Shown one piece after another: positions 12,344-20,200 of a stretch of 24,477 nucleotides of DNA. The notes under the pieces were generated by a model. That model made no database searches, was not told the origin of the DNA, and worked only from the letters and a program-made list of their open reading frames with translations. The stretch comes from a virus: positions 1 through 24,477 of the IMG/VR virus record IMGVR_UViG_3300013094_000274; one strand, given 5' to 3'. Numbering within the stretch: the first letter of the stretch is position 1; each line of letters opens with the position of its first letter. The translations under genes and the position numbers were made by a program.

Positions 12344-12626
12344 AATGAGTGGAAGATACATGACAAAACCAACATATGTTGATGTATTGAGATATGTTGA
12401 AGGAGATAGATCAGATGTATTTGTATTTACCTCCGGTGCTGCTGAGTTTATTATTCCTAGTAATACTAATCAGATGGCTTTATATGTTACTACATCTTTG
12501 GGTCCAAAGAGAACACATCCTGGAGATTACATTGTAAAGGATAGTGAAGGAAGACTTTCAGTGTACAGACCAGATCTTTTTGAGGAGAACTACCTAAAGG
12601 TTAAGAGTCATGCCGGAGAGAAGTGA
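12336..12626 (+). CDS. conserved small phage protein (PGDYIV type)
   Basis: This protein is 96 aa from the ATG at 12336; in-frame ATGs at 12345 and 12360 are equally possible. The C-terminal half PGDYIVKDSEGRLSVYRPDLFEENY follows a pattern I know from many small phage proteins ('PGD[WY]I...G..y.V.pd.F...Y') of unknown function. The upstream part is strand-rich (VFVFTSGAAEFIIPS, QMALYVTTSLG). Its end overlaps the next gene by 17 bp. Confidence 0.75.
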   Translation: MHKMSGRYMTKPTYVDVLRYVEGDRSDVFVFTSGAAEFIIPSNTNQMALYVTTSLGPKRTHPGDYIVKDSEGRLSVYRPDLFEENYLKVKSHAGEK

Positions 12627-12825
12627 TTTGAAGAAATGTTGTTTGATCCCTTTTCATAGAAGAATGTATTTTGTTGTAGCATATGCTGATTATAAATTAG
12701 CTTTTGCTAAGATCAAACAAATGGCAAAGAATAAGAATTGTGAACTTCATCCAGGAAGTTATGAAGAATATAAACCAGGAATATTTAGAGCAATAGCTAT
12801 TCCTAAAATAAATAATCATGAGTAA
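12610..12825 (+). CDS. small hypothetical protein
   Basis: This protein has 71 aa from the ATG at 12610, or 53 aa from 12664 (MYFVVAYADYKLAF). The longer form starts inside the preceding gene, as is common here. It has a helix (YKLAFAKIKQMAKNK) and a GSYEEYKPGIFRAIAIPK end. No family is recognised. Its stop overlaps the start of the 29-codon gene by 8 bp. Confidence 0.65.
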   Translation: MPERSDLKKCCLIPFHRRMYFVVAYADYKLAFAKIKQMAKNKNCELHPGSYEEYKPGIFRAIAIPKINNHE

Positions 12826-12907
12826 AACAAGTAACAGACAAAAGCTTGAAGCATTGAAAGGATGGCTTCAGCATTTAGTATTAACCACTAAAAATTATAA
12901 AAAATGA
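12818..12907 (+). CDS. 29-aa microprotein
   Basis: The ATG at 12818 opens 29 codons, ending in a TGA that overlaps the next ATG by 4 bp (ATGA at 12904). It begins inside the preceding stop region, so both ends fit the translational coupling used by its neighbours. The peptide is basic and helical (RQKLEALKGWLQHLVLTT). It could be a real microprotein or only a coupling device that feeds ribosomes to the Acb2/Tad1-like gene. Confidence 0.5.
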   Translation: MSKTSNRQKLEALKGWLQHLVLTTKNYKK

Positions 12908-13191
12908 GTGAGATAGTTGTAAACATTCCAGAAGGAGCTCAAGGAGGAATAGAGCTTAATGAAACTAAGGTGCTTTCATTTGGAGAACAGTTAGTAGGTA
13001 TTGAATTCAATCCCTCTAATGATGCTGGTGTAGCTAAAATAAAAGAATTATTTGCTGAGGTAGCAAACATTCTTAAAGACAGTTATACTTCAGATTCAAG
13101 AAGTCCTGTTAAGAGCTTATTGTTTGACCATGCTGTTGGTGAATTAGTAAGCGCGCAAATGGCAGTAGTAAAAGTAATCACATTTAAATAA
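12904..13191 (+). CDS. Acb2/Tad1-like hairpin-domain protein, candidate anti-CBASS sponge
   Basis: In this 95-aa protein, residues 35-40 (FNPSND) lead into a helix (VAKIKELFAEVANIL, 43-57), a short linker, and a second long helix ending LVSAQMAVVKVITF (81-94). The order FNPS-x-[DN] - helix - charged loop - helix with A-x-x-x-x-x-AQM-x-VK-x-x-T is that of the small helical-hairpin family grouped with Acb2 and Tad1, which bind cyclic nucleotides or gcADPR and blunt CBASS or Thoeris defence. Here an N-terminal 34 residues (GAQGGIELNET...) precede the hairpin. Family placement is by pattern only; ligand and function are inference. It sits in an early-type accessory cluster, as such inhibitors often do. 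Confidence 0.6.
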   Translation: MSEIVVNIPEGAQGGIELNETKVLSFGEQLVGIEFNPSNDAGVAKIKELFAEVANILKDSYTSDSRSPVKSLLFDHAVGELVSAQMAVVKVITFK

Positions 13192-13195
13192 AGTC

Positions 13196-13654
13196 ATGTA
13201 CACATTAGAATTATTCAGAAAACATTTTGGCTATATAGGTCTTATTACGTATAACCATTACATTTTCAAAATGGAAGATAAAGAAGATATCTGGGGTTTT
13301 GAGATATACAAGCAACTTGAAAAAGGAAATACAAAAAAATTGTCATTAGTTGTTAGAGCAACAGACTTAGTTTCTTATGAAGAAGCTGAACGTGATTGCA
13401 TTGAGCATATATCAAAAGAATTAAACTCTGAGTTAAACTTATTAATAAATAATACAGATGAGTATAAACTAAAAGTTATAAAAGAGCATAATGATTTACA
13501 AATTGACATAATTAAATTAAAAACTTTTTTAGCTACCCACAAATTTAAAACAGAACTAGATCTTGTAGAAAAAGAATCATTGATTAAAGAATTAGAAACA
13601 ATGGAAGTCTATAGAGGTATCTTAAGTGAAAGAATTAATAACTTTACAAAATAA
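13196..13654 (+). CDS. crAss001_48-related protein
   Basis: In this 152-aa protein the C-terminal part from about residue 96 (EHNDLQIDIIKLKTFL, then LIKELETMEVYRGILSERI) shows the spaced pattern of the crAss001_48-related family: 'E...L..ri.KL..FL', about 20 residues, then 'L...L..M..Y..IL..RI'. That family is common in phages of gut Bacteroidetes and its role is unknown. The N-terminal 90 residues (YIGLITYNHYIF..., DIWGFEIYKQL) look like a separate strand-rich domain. It starts 4 nt after the Acb2/Tad1-like gene. Confidence 0.7.
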   Translation: MYTLELFRKHFGYIGLITYNHYIFKMEDKEDIWGFEIYKQLEKGNTKKLSLVVRATDLVSYEEAERDCIEHISKELNSELNLLINNTDEYKLKVIKEHNDLQIDIIKLKTFLATHKFKTELDLVEKESLIKELETMEVYRGILSERINNFTK

Positions 13655-13666
13655 AAACAATAAATT

Positions 13667-13945
13667 ATGAAACAGTTATTCGGAAAAAGAATCTTAATCA
13701 ATGTACCAAAGATTGAGAAACCAGTTATTGAATTAAGTCCTGCTCAAGAAGCAGCGCGCGAAAAAGAAGCTATCCAGAAATGGACAGAACTTGAAGTATT
13801 TGCCGTGGGGGATGAAGTAGAAAAAGTTCAAACCGGGGATAAAGTATATGTACAAACATTTGCTTTAGAAGGTGCTGAGAAAATCATGATCGGTGAAGAA
13901 ATGAAGTTATTAGTAAAAGAATTTGACATTGCATTTAAATACTAA
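13667..13945 (+). CDS. GroES-like (Cpn10-fold) small protein
   Basis: This 92-aa protein has LFGKRILINVPK at the start, a charged helix (AQEAAREKEAIQKW), then ELEVFAVGDEVEKVQTGDKVYV at 41-62 and a final KLLVKEFDIAFKY. This matches the Cpn10 plan: 'V.AVG..V..[IV]..GD.V.V', an '[EK]K[IM].I' strand, and the terminal '[VR]-x-E-x-DI' strand. Phage co-chaperonins such as T4 gp31 direct host GroEL to fold phage proteins. The mobile loop is not evident and the helix insertion is unusual, so it may use the fold for another purpose. Confidence 0.6.
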   Translation: MKQLFGKRILINVPKIEKPVIELSPAQEAAREKEAIQKWTELEVFAVGDEVEKVQTGDKVYVQTFALEGAEKIMIGEEMKLLVKEFDIAFKY

Positions 13946-13946
13946 G

Positions 13947-14297
13947 ATGGGAACATTAGATTACGATACTTACATGAATGAGCAAAGAAAACAAATCTTG
14001 AAAGAAAGAGCAGAGCAATCCGCTTCTATTGAAGCAGTATTACCTGCTAACCAAGGTGCTTCAAAAGAACAATTGTTTTGTGAGAAGATGGAAGCTATTA
14101 GACCTGCTCATTATGGTGGGGCTGATAATCCATATGAAGTATTTGCTGTGTTAGAAGCTTGGAAACTTGACAAAGATTTCTATCTTGGTAATGTAATTAA
14201 ATACATTGCGCGCGCTGGAAAGAAAGATCCTGCAAAAGAAAAGGAGGATTTACAAAAAGCTTTAATATATTTGCGCAGAAGAATTGATAGTTTATGA
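13947..14297 (+). CDS. DUF3310 family protein (putative nucleotide kinase-like)
   Basis: This protein has 116 aa from the ATG at 13947, one base after the previous TAA; a TTG start at 13925 in the upstream gene is not needed. The C-terminal domain has all DUF3310 landmarks: HY at 55-56, NPYEVF at 61-66, EAW at 70-72, the core GNVIKYIARAGKK at 81-93, EDL at 100-102 and YLRRRI at 108-113. The family is widespread in phages and often labelled nucleotide kinase without firm proof. The N-terminal 45 residues form a charged helical extension. It overlaps the membrane-protein gene by 4 bp. Confidence 0.88.
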   Translation: MGTLDYDTYMNEQRKQILKERAEQSASIEAVLPANQGASKEQLFCEKMEAIRPAHYGGADNPYEVFAVLEAWKLDKDFYLGNVIKYIARAGKKDPAKEKEDLQKALIYLRRRIDSL

Positions 14298-14485
14298 AAA
14301 TAATATTGTACATATTTGGTATTATCACTATACTTGTTTTGTTTCAAGTACAAGACAAGTTAAGAAAACCTGTCTTTAATAGAATACACAATGTATGGAA
14401 TGAAGATAGAGATAGTATTCTTATTGCTAATGCCATTGTTGTAACGATGTTAATTATATCATTTGTTTTAGGTTTTCATATGTAA
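14294..14485 (+). CDS. small two-helix membrane protein
   Basis: This 63-aa protein has hydrophobic segments at residues 3-19 and 43-61, separated by a basic and acidic loop (KLRKPVFNRIHNVWNEDRD). It is likely an inner-membrane hairpin. Small hydrophobic hairpins at the end of phage operons can be holins, but no lysin is nearby and no family is recognised. A terminator follows. Confidence 0.7.
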   Translation: MKIILYIFGIITILVLFQVQDKLRKPVFNRIHNVWNEDRDSILIANAIVVTMLIISFVLGFHM

Positions 14486-14507
14486 CTAGTTTAATTCTAT
14501 TTCTATT

Positions 14508-14543
14508 AAAGTCCTTGGTTTAATTACTAAGGACTTTTTTTTG
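14508..14543 (+). terminator. factor-independent terminator closing the 12119-14485 cluster
   Basis: AAAGTCCTT (14508-14516) pairs with AAGGACTTT (14529-14537) over a 12-nt loop and runs into a T-tract. It separates the accessory cluster from the fibre module. Confidence 0.88.
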
Positions 14544-14549
14544 TGGAAT

Positions 14550-14557
14550 TAATTTTG
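14550..14557 (+). promoter_or_regulatory. Bacteroidetes-type -7 box for the fibre module
   Basis: TAATTTTG is a perfect TAnnTTTG box, just after the terminator and 32 bp before the ATG at 14590. It should drive the first fibre operon (14590-16732). Confidence 0.6.
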
Positions 14558-14589
14558 TATATTAAAGTATAACATAAATTTTTATAATC

Positions 14590-14883
14590 ATGGATATTTT
14601 TAATTGGCTTAATTGGACTAAGAATAATAGAATTGTAACGTCAGTAACAGATGATGCATTAATTGCAGTGGGAGAACCTGATCCAAACAGAGATGATAAA
14701 TACTTGACAGTAGCTATCAAGAAATCAGACCTTTTACCTACAGTACCAAAGCTACCACATTTTACAAATGATGCAGCAGTAAATACATTTGTGGGTACAG
14801 CTATTGCAGGACAAATGTATTATGATACTACATTAAATAAAGCAAAAGTATATAACGGTACAGCTTGGCAAGCAATGAACTAA
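14590..14883 (+). CDS. fibre-associated structural protein
   Basis: This 97-aa protein has an N-terminus (MDIFNWLNWTKNN) that is aromatic and may anchor it to the virion. The middle is DKYLTVAIKKSDLLPTVPK. The end is GQMYYDTTLNKAKVYNGTAW, a 'G-x-[ML]-YYDTT-x-x-[KA]-x-[KR]-VYNGT-x-W' segment common in tail-fibre and structural proteins of Bacteroidetes phages. It is probably a fibre adaptor or connector. The gene is 12 nt upstream of the 458-aa fibre gene. Confidence 0.72.
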   Translation: MDIFNWLNWTKNNRIVTSVTDDALIAVGEPDPNRDDKYLTVAIKKSDLLPTVPKLPHFTNDAAVNTFVGTAIAGQMYYDTTLNKAKVYNGTAWQAMN

Positions 14884-14895
14884 TAAATAAATATT

Positions 14896-16272
14896 ATGAG
14901 TTTTCAAGGACAAATAAATTTTGGGTATCCTATTACGGCTCAAAATATAATAACAGATGTTCCAGATAATGCTGTGATACCTGTATCAATAGGAAGTAGT
15001 TTACAAGGAAATACTTTAGGTGTAACTTTTGGAGATTTAAAATCTCAAATTAGCAGTGTTCCCGCATGGGGTACAATTACAGGAACTCTTTCTGATCAAA
15101 CAGATTTACAAAATTCACTAAATGATTTACAATCAAATATTAATGTTGTACAATCAAATGTTAATAGTGTACAATCTCAAGTAAATGGTAAACAAAATAC
15201 ATTAGTATCAGGTAGTAACATTAAATCTATTAACTCTACAAGTTTATTAGGATCAGGTAACATAAATGTTCAAGCAACATTGGTTTCCGGAACCAATGTT
15301 AAAACAGTTAATAGTACTAGTATTTTAGGATCAGGTGATATTTCTGTTCAGGCAACTTTAGTATCAGGTAGTAATATCAAAACTATTAATGGTAATTCTG
15401 TTTTAGGTAGTGGTGATTTATCTGTAGGTTTACCGACATATGTAAATCAAAATACATACTTAGGTAATAATACATTATCTGCTGTTACTACAGGTTATGC
15501 AAACACCGGAGTAGGAGATCAAGCTTTATACCGCGCAACATCAGGTTATCAAAATACAGGTTTAGGTGTTCAAACTTTATATGGATTAACAACTGGTATT
15601 AATAATACCGGAATTGGATGCGTAGCTTTAACTTCTATAACAACAGGAAGTTATAATACAGGTATAGGTGTATTTGCATTAAACCAGATTACAACATCAT
15701 CTTATAATACAGCTGTAGGACATAGTGCAATGAGATCCACTGTAACTGGTGCATATAATACAGCAGTAGGAGCATATGCTTTAAATAATAATGTGGGTTC
15801 AATAAATACAGCAGTCGGGCATACAGCATTAAACTTTAATACCACAGGGCAGTATAATACAGCTATGGGTCAAGGCTCACTTTATACAAACACAACTGGT
15901 TCATCTAACACAGCATATGGTGCAACTTCATTAAACGGTTGTACTACAGGTGCGGCAAATACAGCATCTGGAGCAGGAGCATTGCAAAACTTAACTACTG
16001 GTAATTATAATACTGCAGTTGGTTATCAATCACTTCAAAGTTTTTTATCAACTGGTACAGATAATACAGCAATTGGTATGAATACTGCAGTAAATGGTGA
16101 TTATTCAGGATCTGTAATTATTGGATCTGGTGCAACAGCTACAGGTTCAAATCAATTTGTAGTAGGTTCATCTAGTGTAAATGCTGGATCAGTAACAACA
16201 GAAAGTCATACTTCTTCACAAGTATGGAATGTTATTATTAATGGTGTACCAAGAAAAATATTATTAGTATAA
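14896..16272 (+). CDS. tail fibre with YadA-head-like repeats
   Basis: In this 458-aa protein the N-terminal 65 residues are an entry domain (INFGYPITAQNIITDVPDNA). Residues 66-100 are a coiled coil (LQNSLNDLQSNINVVQSNV). Next come three repeats of TLVSG-[ST]-N-[IV]-K-x-[IV]-N-x-x-S-[LIV]-LGSG-[ND]-[IL], then about twelve copies of an NTA-[VI]-G-x-x-A-L unit of roughly 18 residues (about 196-395). That repeat is the beta-roll of YadA/Hep_Hag-type trimeric adhesins. The C-terminus ends in strands (SQVWNVIINGVPRKILLV), with no S74 chaperone domain. I infer a trimeric virion fibre for host binding. Confidence 0.85.
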   Translation: MSFQGQINFGYPITAQNIITDVPDNAVIPVSIGSSLQGNTLGVTFGDLKSQISSVPAWGTITGTLSDQTDLQNSLNDLQSNINVVQSNVNSVQSQVNGKQNTLVSGSNIKSINSTSLLGSGNINVQATLVSGTNVKTVNSTSILGSGDISVQATLVSGSNIKTINGNSVLGSGDLSVGLPTYVNQNTYLGNNTLSAVTTGYANTGVGDQALYRATSGYQNTGLGVQTLYGLTTGINNTGIGCVALTSITTGSYNTGIGVFALNQITTSSYNTAVGHSAMRSTVTGAYNTAVGAYALNNNVGSINTAVGHTALNFNTTGQYNTAMGQGSLYTNTTGSSNTAYGATSLNGCTTGAANTASGAGALQNLTTGNYNTAVGYQSLQSFLSTGTDNTAIGMNTAVNGDYSGSVIIGSGATATGSNQFVVGSSSVNAGSVTTESHTSSQVWNVIINGVPRKILLV

Positions 16273-16290
16273 ATTAAAAAAATAAATAAA

Positions 16291-16515
16291 ATGACAACTC
16301 AAGAATTAACTCAAGAAGAAATTAATAAAGCAATATCTGCAGCTTATGATAGTGTAGCTTTAATTACAGAATTAAAAGCTCAATCAACATTAACAGAAGA
16401 ACAAACAAATGTTCTTAACAGAAATGTACAGCATATACAAATTATGCTGGGTAAAGATTGGTTTGTTAATTCTTTAACTCCAGAACAAAAAACTCAATTG
16501 CAAGCTATACAATAA
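16291..16515 (+). CDS. small helical protein between fibre genes
   Basis: This 74-aa, fully helical protein has (TTQELTQEEINKAISAAYDS, EEQTNVLNRNVQHIQIML, LTPEQKTQLQAIQ). It is probably a structural or fibre-assembly accessory, judged from position only. It starts 18 nt after the fibre stop. Confidence 0.75.
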   Translation: MTTQELTQEEINKAISAAYDSVALITELKAQSTLTEEQTNVLNRNVQHIQIMLGKDWFVNSLTPEQKTQLQAIQ

Positions 16516-16570
16516 GTTTAAATGTATTATATTTACAACTCAGTAATTATAAACTACAAAAATTTAAACT

Positions 16571-16732
16571 ATGAAACCAGCTGAAGCAATTAAAGTATTA
16601 GAGTAAGCATTGAATGCAGCTAATCTAAAAGGTGTATTTACATTAGCTGATACCAATCAAATCTTGGTAGCGTTGAATGTTGTACATGGATTAGTTCCTG
16701 TAAAATCTACTTTAGAAGTAGTAACAGAATAG
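16571..16732 (+). pseudogene. small gene interrupted by an in-frame TAA
   Basis: The frame from the ATG at 16571 reads MKPAEAIKVLE, then TAA at 16604-16606, then continues open as ALNAANLKGVFTLADTNQIL... for 41 more residues to TAG at 16730-16732. A single C-to-T change in CAA (Gln) would explain the stop, since LEQALNAANLKG would be a natural helix. The downstream part resembles a small phage protein type ('AL..A..KG.FTL.[DE]...I..AL'). It may be a recent nonsense mutation, a read-through site, or re-initiation at TTG 16610. A near-consensus -7 box TATATTTA lies at 16528-16535. Confidence 0.6.
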
Positions 16733-16753
16733 TCATTGCTTGACTCCTTTCTT

Positions 16754-16784
16754 AAACCCTGGATTAACTTCCGGGGTTTTTTGT
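16754..16784 (+). terminator. factor-independent terminator of the first fibre operon
   Basis: AAACCCTGG (16754-16762) pairs with CCGGGGTTT (16771-16779), with one G-U, over an 8-nt loop, followed by TTTTT. It separates the 14590-16732 genes from the giant-fibre genes. Confidence 0.85.
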
Positions 16785-16836
16785 TTATGTGAATTTTTTT
16801 GATTATATTATTATACATAGTCTAAATATTTATATC

Positions 16837-17190
16837 ATGTCAATCGGAAATTTAAAAGATACAGGAAACCAAGGAAATAATTATCCTTGGCAATATAAAG
16901 TGTTGTTAGGTTTAGATAAAATCTTTCAAGCTTTTACAGGTAATTCAGGATCATATCTTGCACCTCAAACTAAAACAGCGCATATTCTTAGAACAAATGG
17001 AGCTGCAACTTTAACAAATATAAGCAGTATTTCAATTGCAAATGTTGGTACAAATCCGGCTACTGTTAATGGTGTTGAGTTATTACCAACTGAAATTATT
17101 AATTTAGATGCAGGAGCTTTAAATAATATCATAAGTACTATTAGTTATGATGCAGATGGTACAACCTTATTAATTGCATATTTAGCATAA
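16837..17190 (+). CDS. virion structural protein, fibre-associated
   Basis: This protein has 117 aa from the ATG at 16837 (MSIGNLKDTGNQGNNYPWQY); a longer frame from 16789 starts in the region just after the terminator and is rejected. The 'GN-[KQ]-GNN-[FY]-PWQ-x-K-VL-x-GL' start is one I associate with structural proteins encoded next to fibre genes in Bacteroidetes phages. The rest is a strand-rich domain (AATLTNISSISIANVGTNPA). It is probably a baseplate or fibre-attachment piece. No promoter box is clear, but it follows a terminator, so one is expected. Confidence 0.72.
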   Translation: MSIGNLKDTGNQGNNYPWQYKVLLGLDKIFQAFTGNSGSYLAPQTKTAHILRTNGAATLTNISSISIANVGTNPATVNGVELLPTEIINLDAGALNNIISTISYDADGTTLLIAYLA

Positions 17191-17221
17191 TACATTTACT
17201 TTAACCAATTCTTGAATTAGA

Positions 17222-20200
17222 ATGAGTACTGAAATTACTTTAATAAACAAAATCATTGTTGAAGATAATGGTACTATTGTAACATCCAATCTTAGAACAT
17301 TAAATTTTACAGGAGATGTAACGCTAACAACTGTGGATAATGATGTTACTTTAAGTATTGGAGGCAGTAGTGTTACATCTGTAACTGCAACATTACCATT
17401 ATTATCATCAGGTGGGTTAACTCCAAATCTTTCTATATATCAAGCTTCTCCAATTCAAGATGGTTATTTATCAGCAACTGATTGGAATACATTTAACAAT
17501 AAAGGTACAGGTAGTGTCACAAGTGTTGGTATAACAGTACCTTCTGCATTTACAGTTTCTAATTCTCCAATAACAACTTCAGGTACAATCAATATTGGTG
17601 CTGCTGGATTAGCTTCTCAATATGTAAGAGGTGATGGTCAATTATCTACATTTCCAGAAATAAGCGGTGGAGGAAGTAGTGTAAATTATTATTTAAATGG
17701 TGGTGTCAATCAAGGAACTTTTGGTGGAAACCCTTATTATCAAATAAGTCAAAATGCAAATACAGGAACAGCTGTAAATTTTAATTTAACATCTGGATCA
17801 GATACCGTATATTTTTTAACAGATGTAAATGATCCTGATCAACTTACCATTCCTTCAGGATCATGGATTTGTAGAATGTATTTTTCACAAAATAATAATT
17901 CTGGAAATTGTACAATACAACCTAAACTTTATAAGTATGATGGAACAAATTTTACATTACTTGCAACAGGATCACCTGAATCAATTACTAATAGTACAAC
18001 AATTGATTTGTACACCTTCACTATTGCAATACCATCAGGTATTACATTATTGTCAACAGATAGACTAGCTATTGGATTAACTGCTGGAAATTTTGGAGGA
18101 AGTAGAACTGTTACATTATACACACAAGATTCAAGATTAGCCCAATTACAAACTACTTATTCTATTGGTGTAGTTACATTAAATGGTCTGAGTAAACCAA
18201 CACAATACTTTTCAGTTGGTTCAGCGGGAACGGATGTTAATATATTTAGTACAGCTGAAACTCATACATTTAATTTTCCTACAGCATCATCAACAAACAG
18301 AGGTGTTTTAAGTACAACTGATTGGAATAATTTTAATAGTAAAGAACCTAGTATTACATCAGGCACTACCTCTCAATATTGGAGAGGTGATAAATCATGG
18401 CAAACATTAGATAAATCTGCTGTAGGATTGAGTAATGTAGAAAATACAGCTCTATCAACTTGGGGAGGTTCTGGAAATATTACTACTGTAGGAACAATAA
18501 GTAGTGGTGTTTGGAATGGTTCACCTATTTTAGATTCTTATATTTCATCCGTATTTTTAAAAGCTGATGGATCAATTGCATTAACAGCTGATTGGAATGC
18601 AGGCTCGTATAGGATAACAACAGGTAATGTTACTTCTACAGGTGATATGTTAGTAAATAATATAACTATTGGTAGAGGTCCAAATAATATAGCCAATAAT
18701 ACAGTACTAGGTGAACAAGCATTTAATTCCAATATTTCAGGAGGTAATAATACCACTGTTGGTTATCAAGCTGGTTTTTCTGCTTCTGGAGTATATAGTT
18801 TAACTGCATTTGGTTACCAATCTGCATTAAATAGTACAGTTTTAATAACAGCATTTGGTAGTCAATCTGCATTAGGGAATACTACAGGTATTCAAAATAC
18901 AGCTATAGGACATCAAACATTACAAAATAATAGTACTGGTAATTCAAATACTGCAGTAGGATTTAGATCTCTTTTGAACAATACTTCAGGTCCAAATACT
19001 GGAGTTGGAGCTTATTCATTAAGAGAGAATACTACGGGATCTGGAAATACAGGCATCGGATATGGAGTATTACAAAGCACTACTACTGGATCATATCTTG
19101 CAGCATTAGGAATGGATGCTGGTGTAAATAACACAACTGGTAACTATAATACTTTTGTTGGTTATGAGTCAGCGTTTAATAATACTACAGGAAATAATAT
19201 TATTGCAATTGGATCAACTGCATTATACAGTAACCTGACTGGTTCATCATTGATTGCTATTGGTAGAAATGCTTTATATAATAGTACTGCTGACAGCAAT
19301 AATGCCATTGGATTAACTGCTATGTACTTGAATACTACCGGTACCGTAAATGATGCATTTGGACAAGAAGTTTTATATAACAATATTTCCGGTAACTATA
19401 ATGTGGCATTTGGTTATAGAGCATTGTTTAATAATGAAACAGGTTCAAATAATATTGGTATAGGTTCTCAAGCTGGAGCTTTTCTTTCTAATGGGTCAAG
19501 TGTTAATACAACACCTAATCAATCAATATTTATTGGTATAAATACTAAATCATTAAACGCAACGGATACTAATCAAATAGTGATTGGTTATAATACAATA
19601 GGTAATGGTACAAATACCACAACTATTGGTGCACAAGGAGTTACTATAGATACTTATTTAGCTGGCTACTTGCATGTTAATAATGCATATAGACTACCTA
19701 ATACAGATGGTACTGCAAATCAAATATTAAAAACAAATGGTTCTGGTATAGTAACTTGGCAAGCTGATTCAGGAGGGATTGCTTTAACTGATTTATCTGC
19801 TACATCTCCTCTTACATATAACAATACTACAGGAGTATTTGGAATACAAGTTGCAAATACGTCACAATCTGGATATTTAAATAATGCAGACTGGAATACT
19901 TTTAATGGTAAGCAAACAGCATACACTATACTTTCTACTTTAGGAGCTCTTTCTAATTCATCAGGTTGGTTAAAGAATAATGGTTCTGGTGTTTTAAGTT
20001 ATTCCACTCCAACTAAAGCAGATGTAGGTTTAAGTAATGTAGAGAATACTGCATTAAGTACTTGGGTAGGAACTAATACAATTACCACTCTTGGAACAAT
20101 AACAGTAGGTGTATGGAATGCAGGAGCAATCACTGATACTTATATCTCTTCATCAGCAAATTGGAATAGTGCATATACCAATAGAATTACAAGTTTAACT

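Noticed and set aside
13140-14220. Cluster of GCGCGC-like words at 13150, 13755 and 14207 in AT-rich DNA
   Set aside because: They encode Ala or Ala-Arg in frame in three different genes; too few to call a restriction or protein-binding signal.
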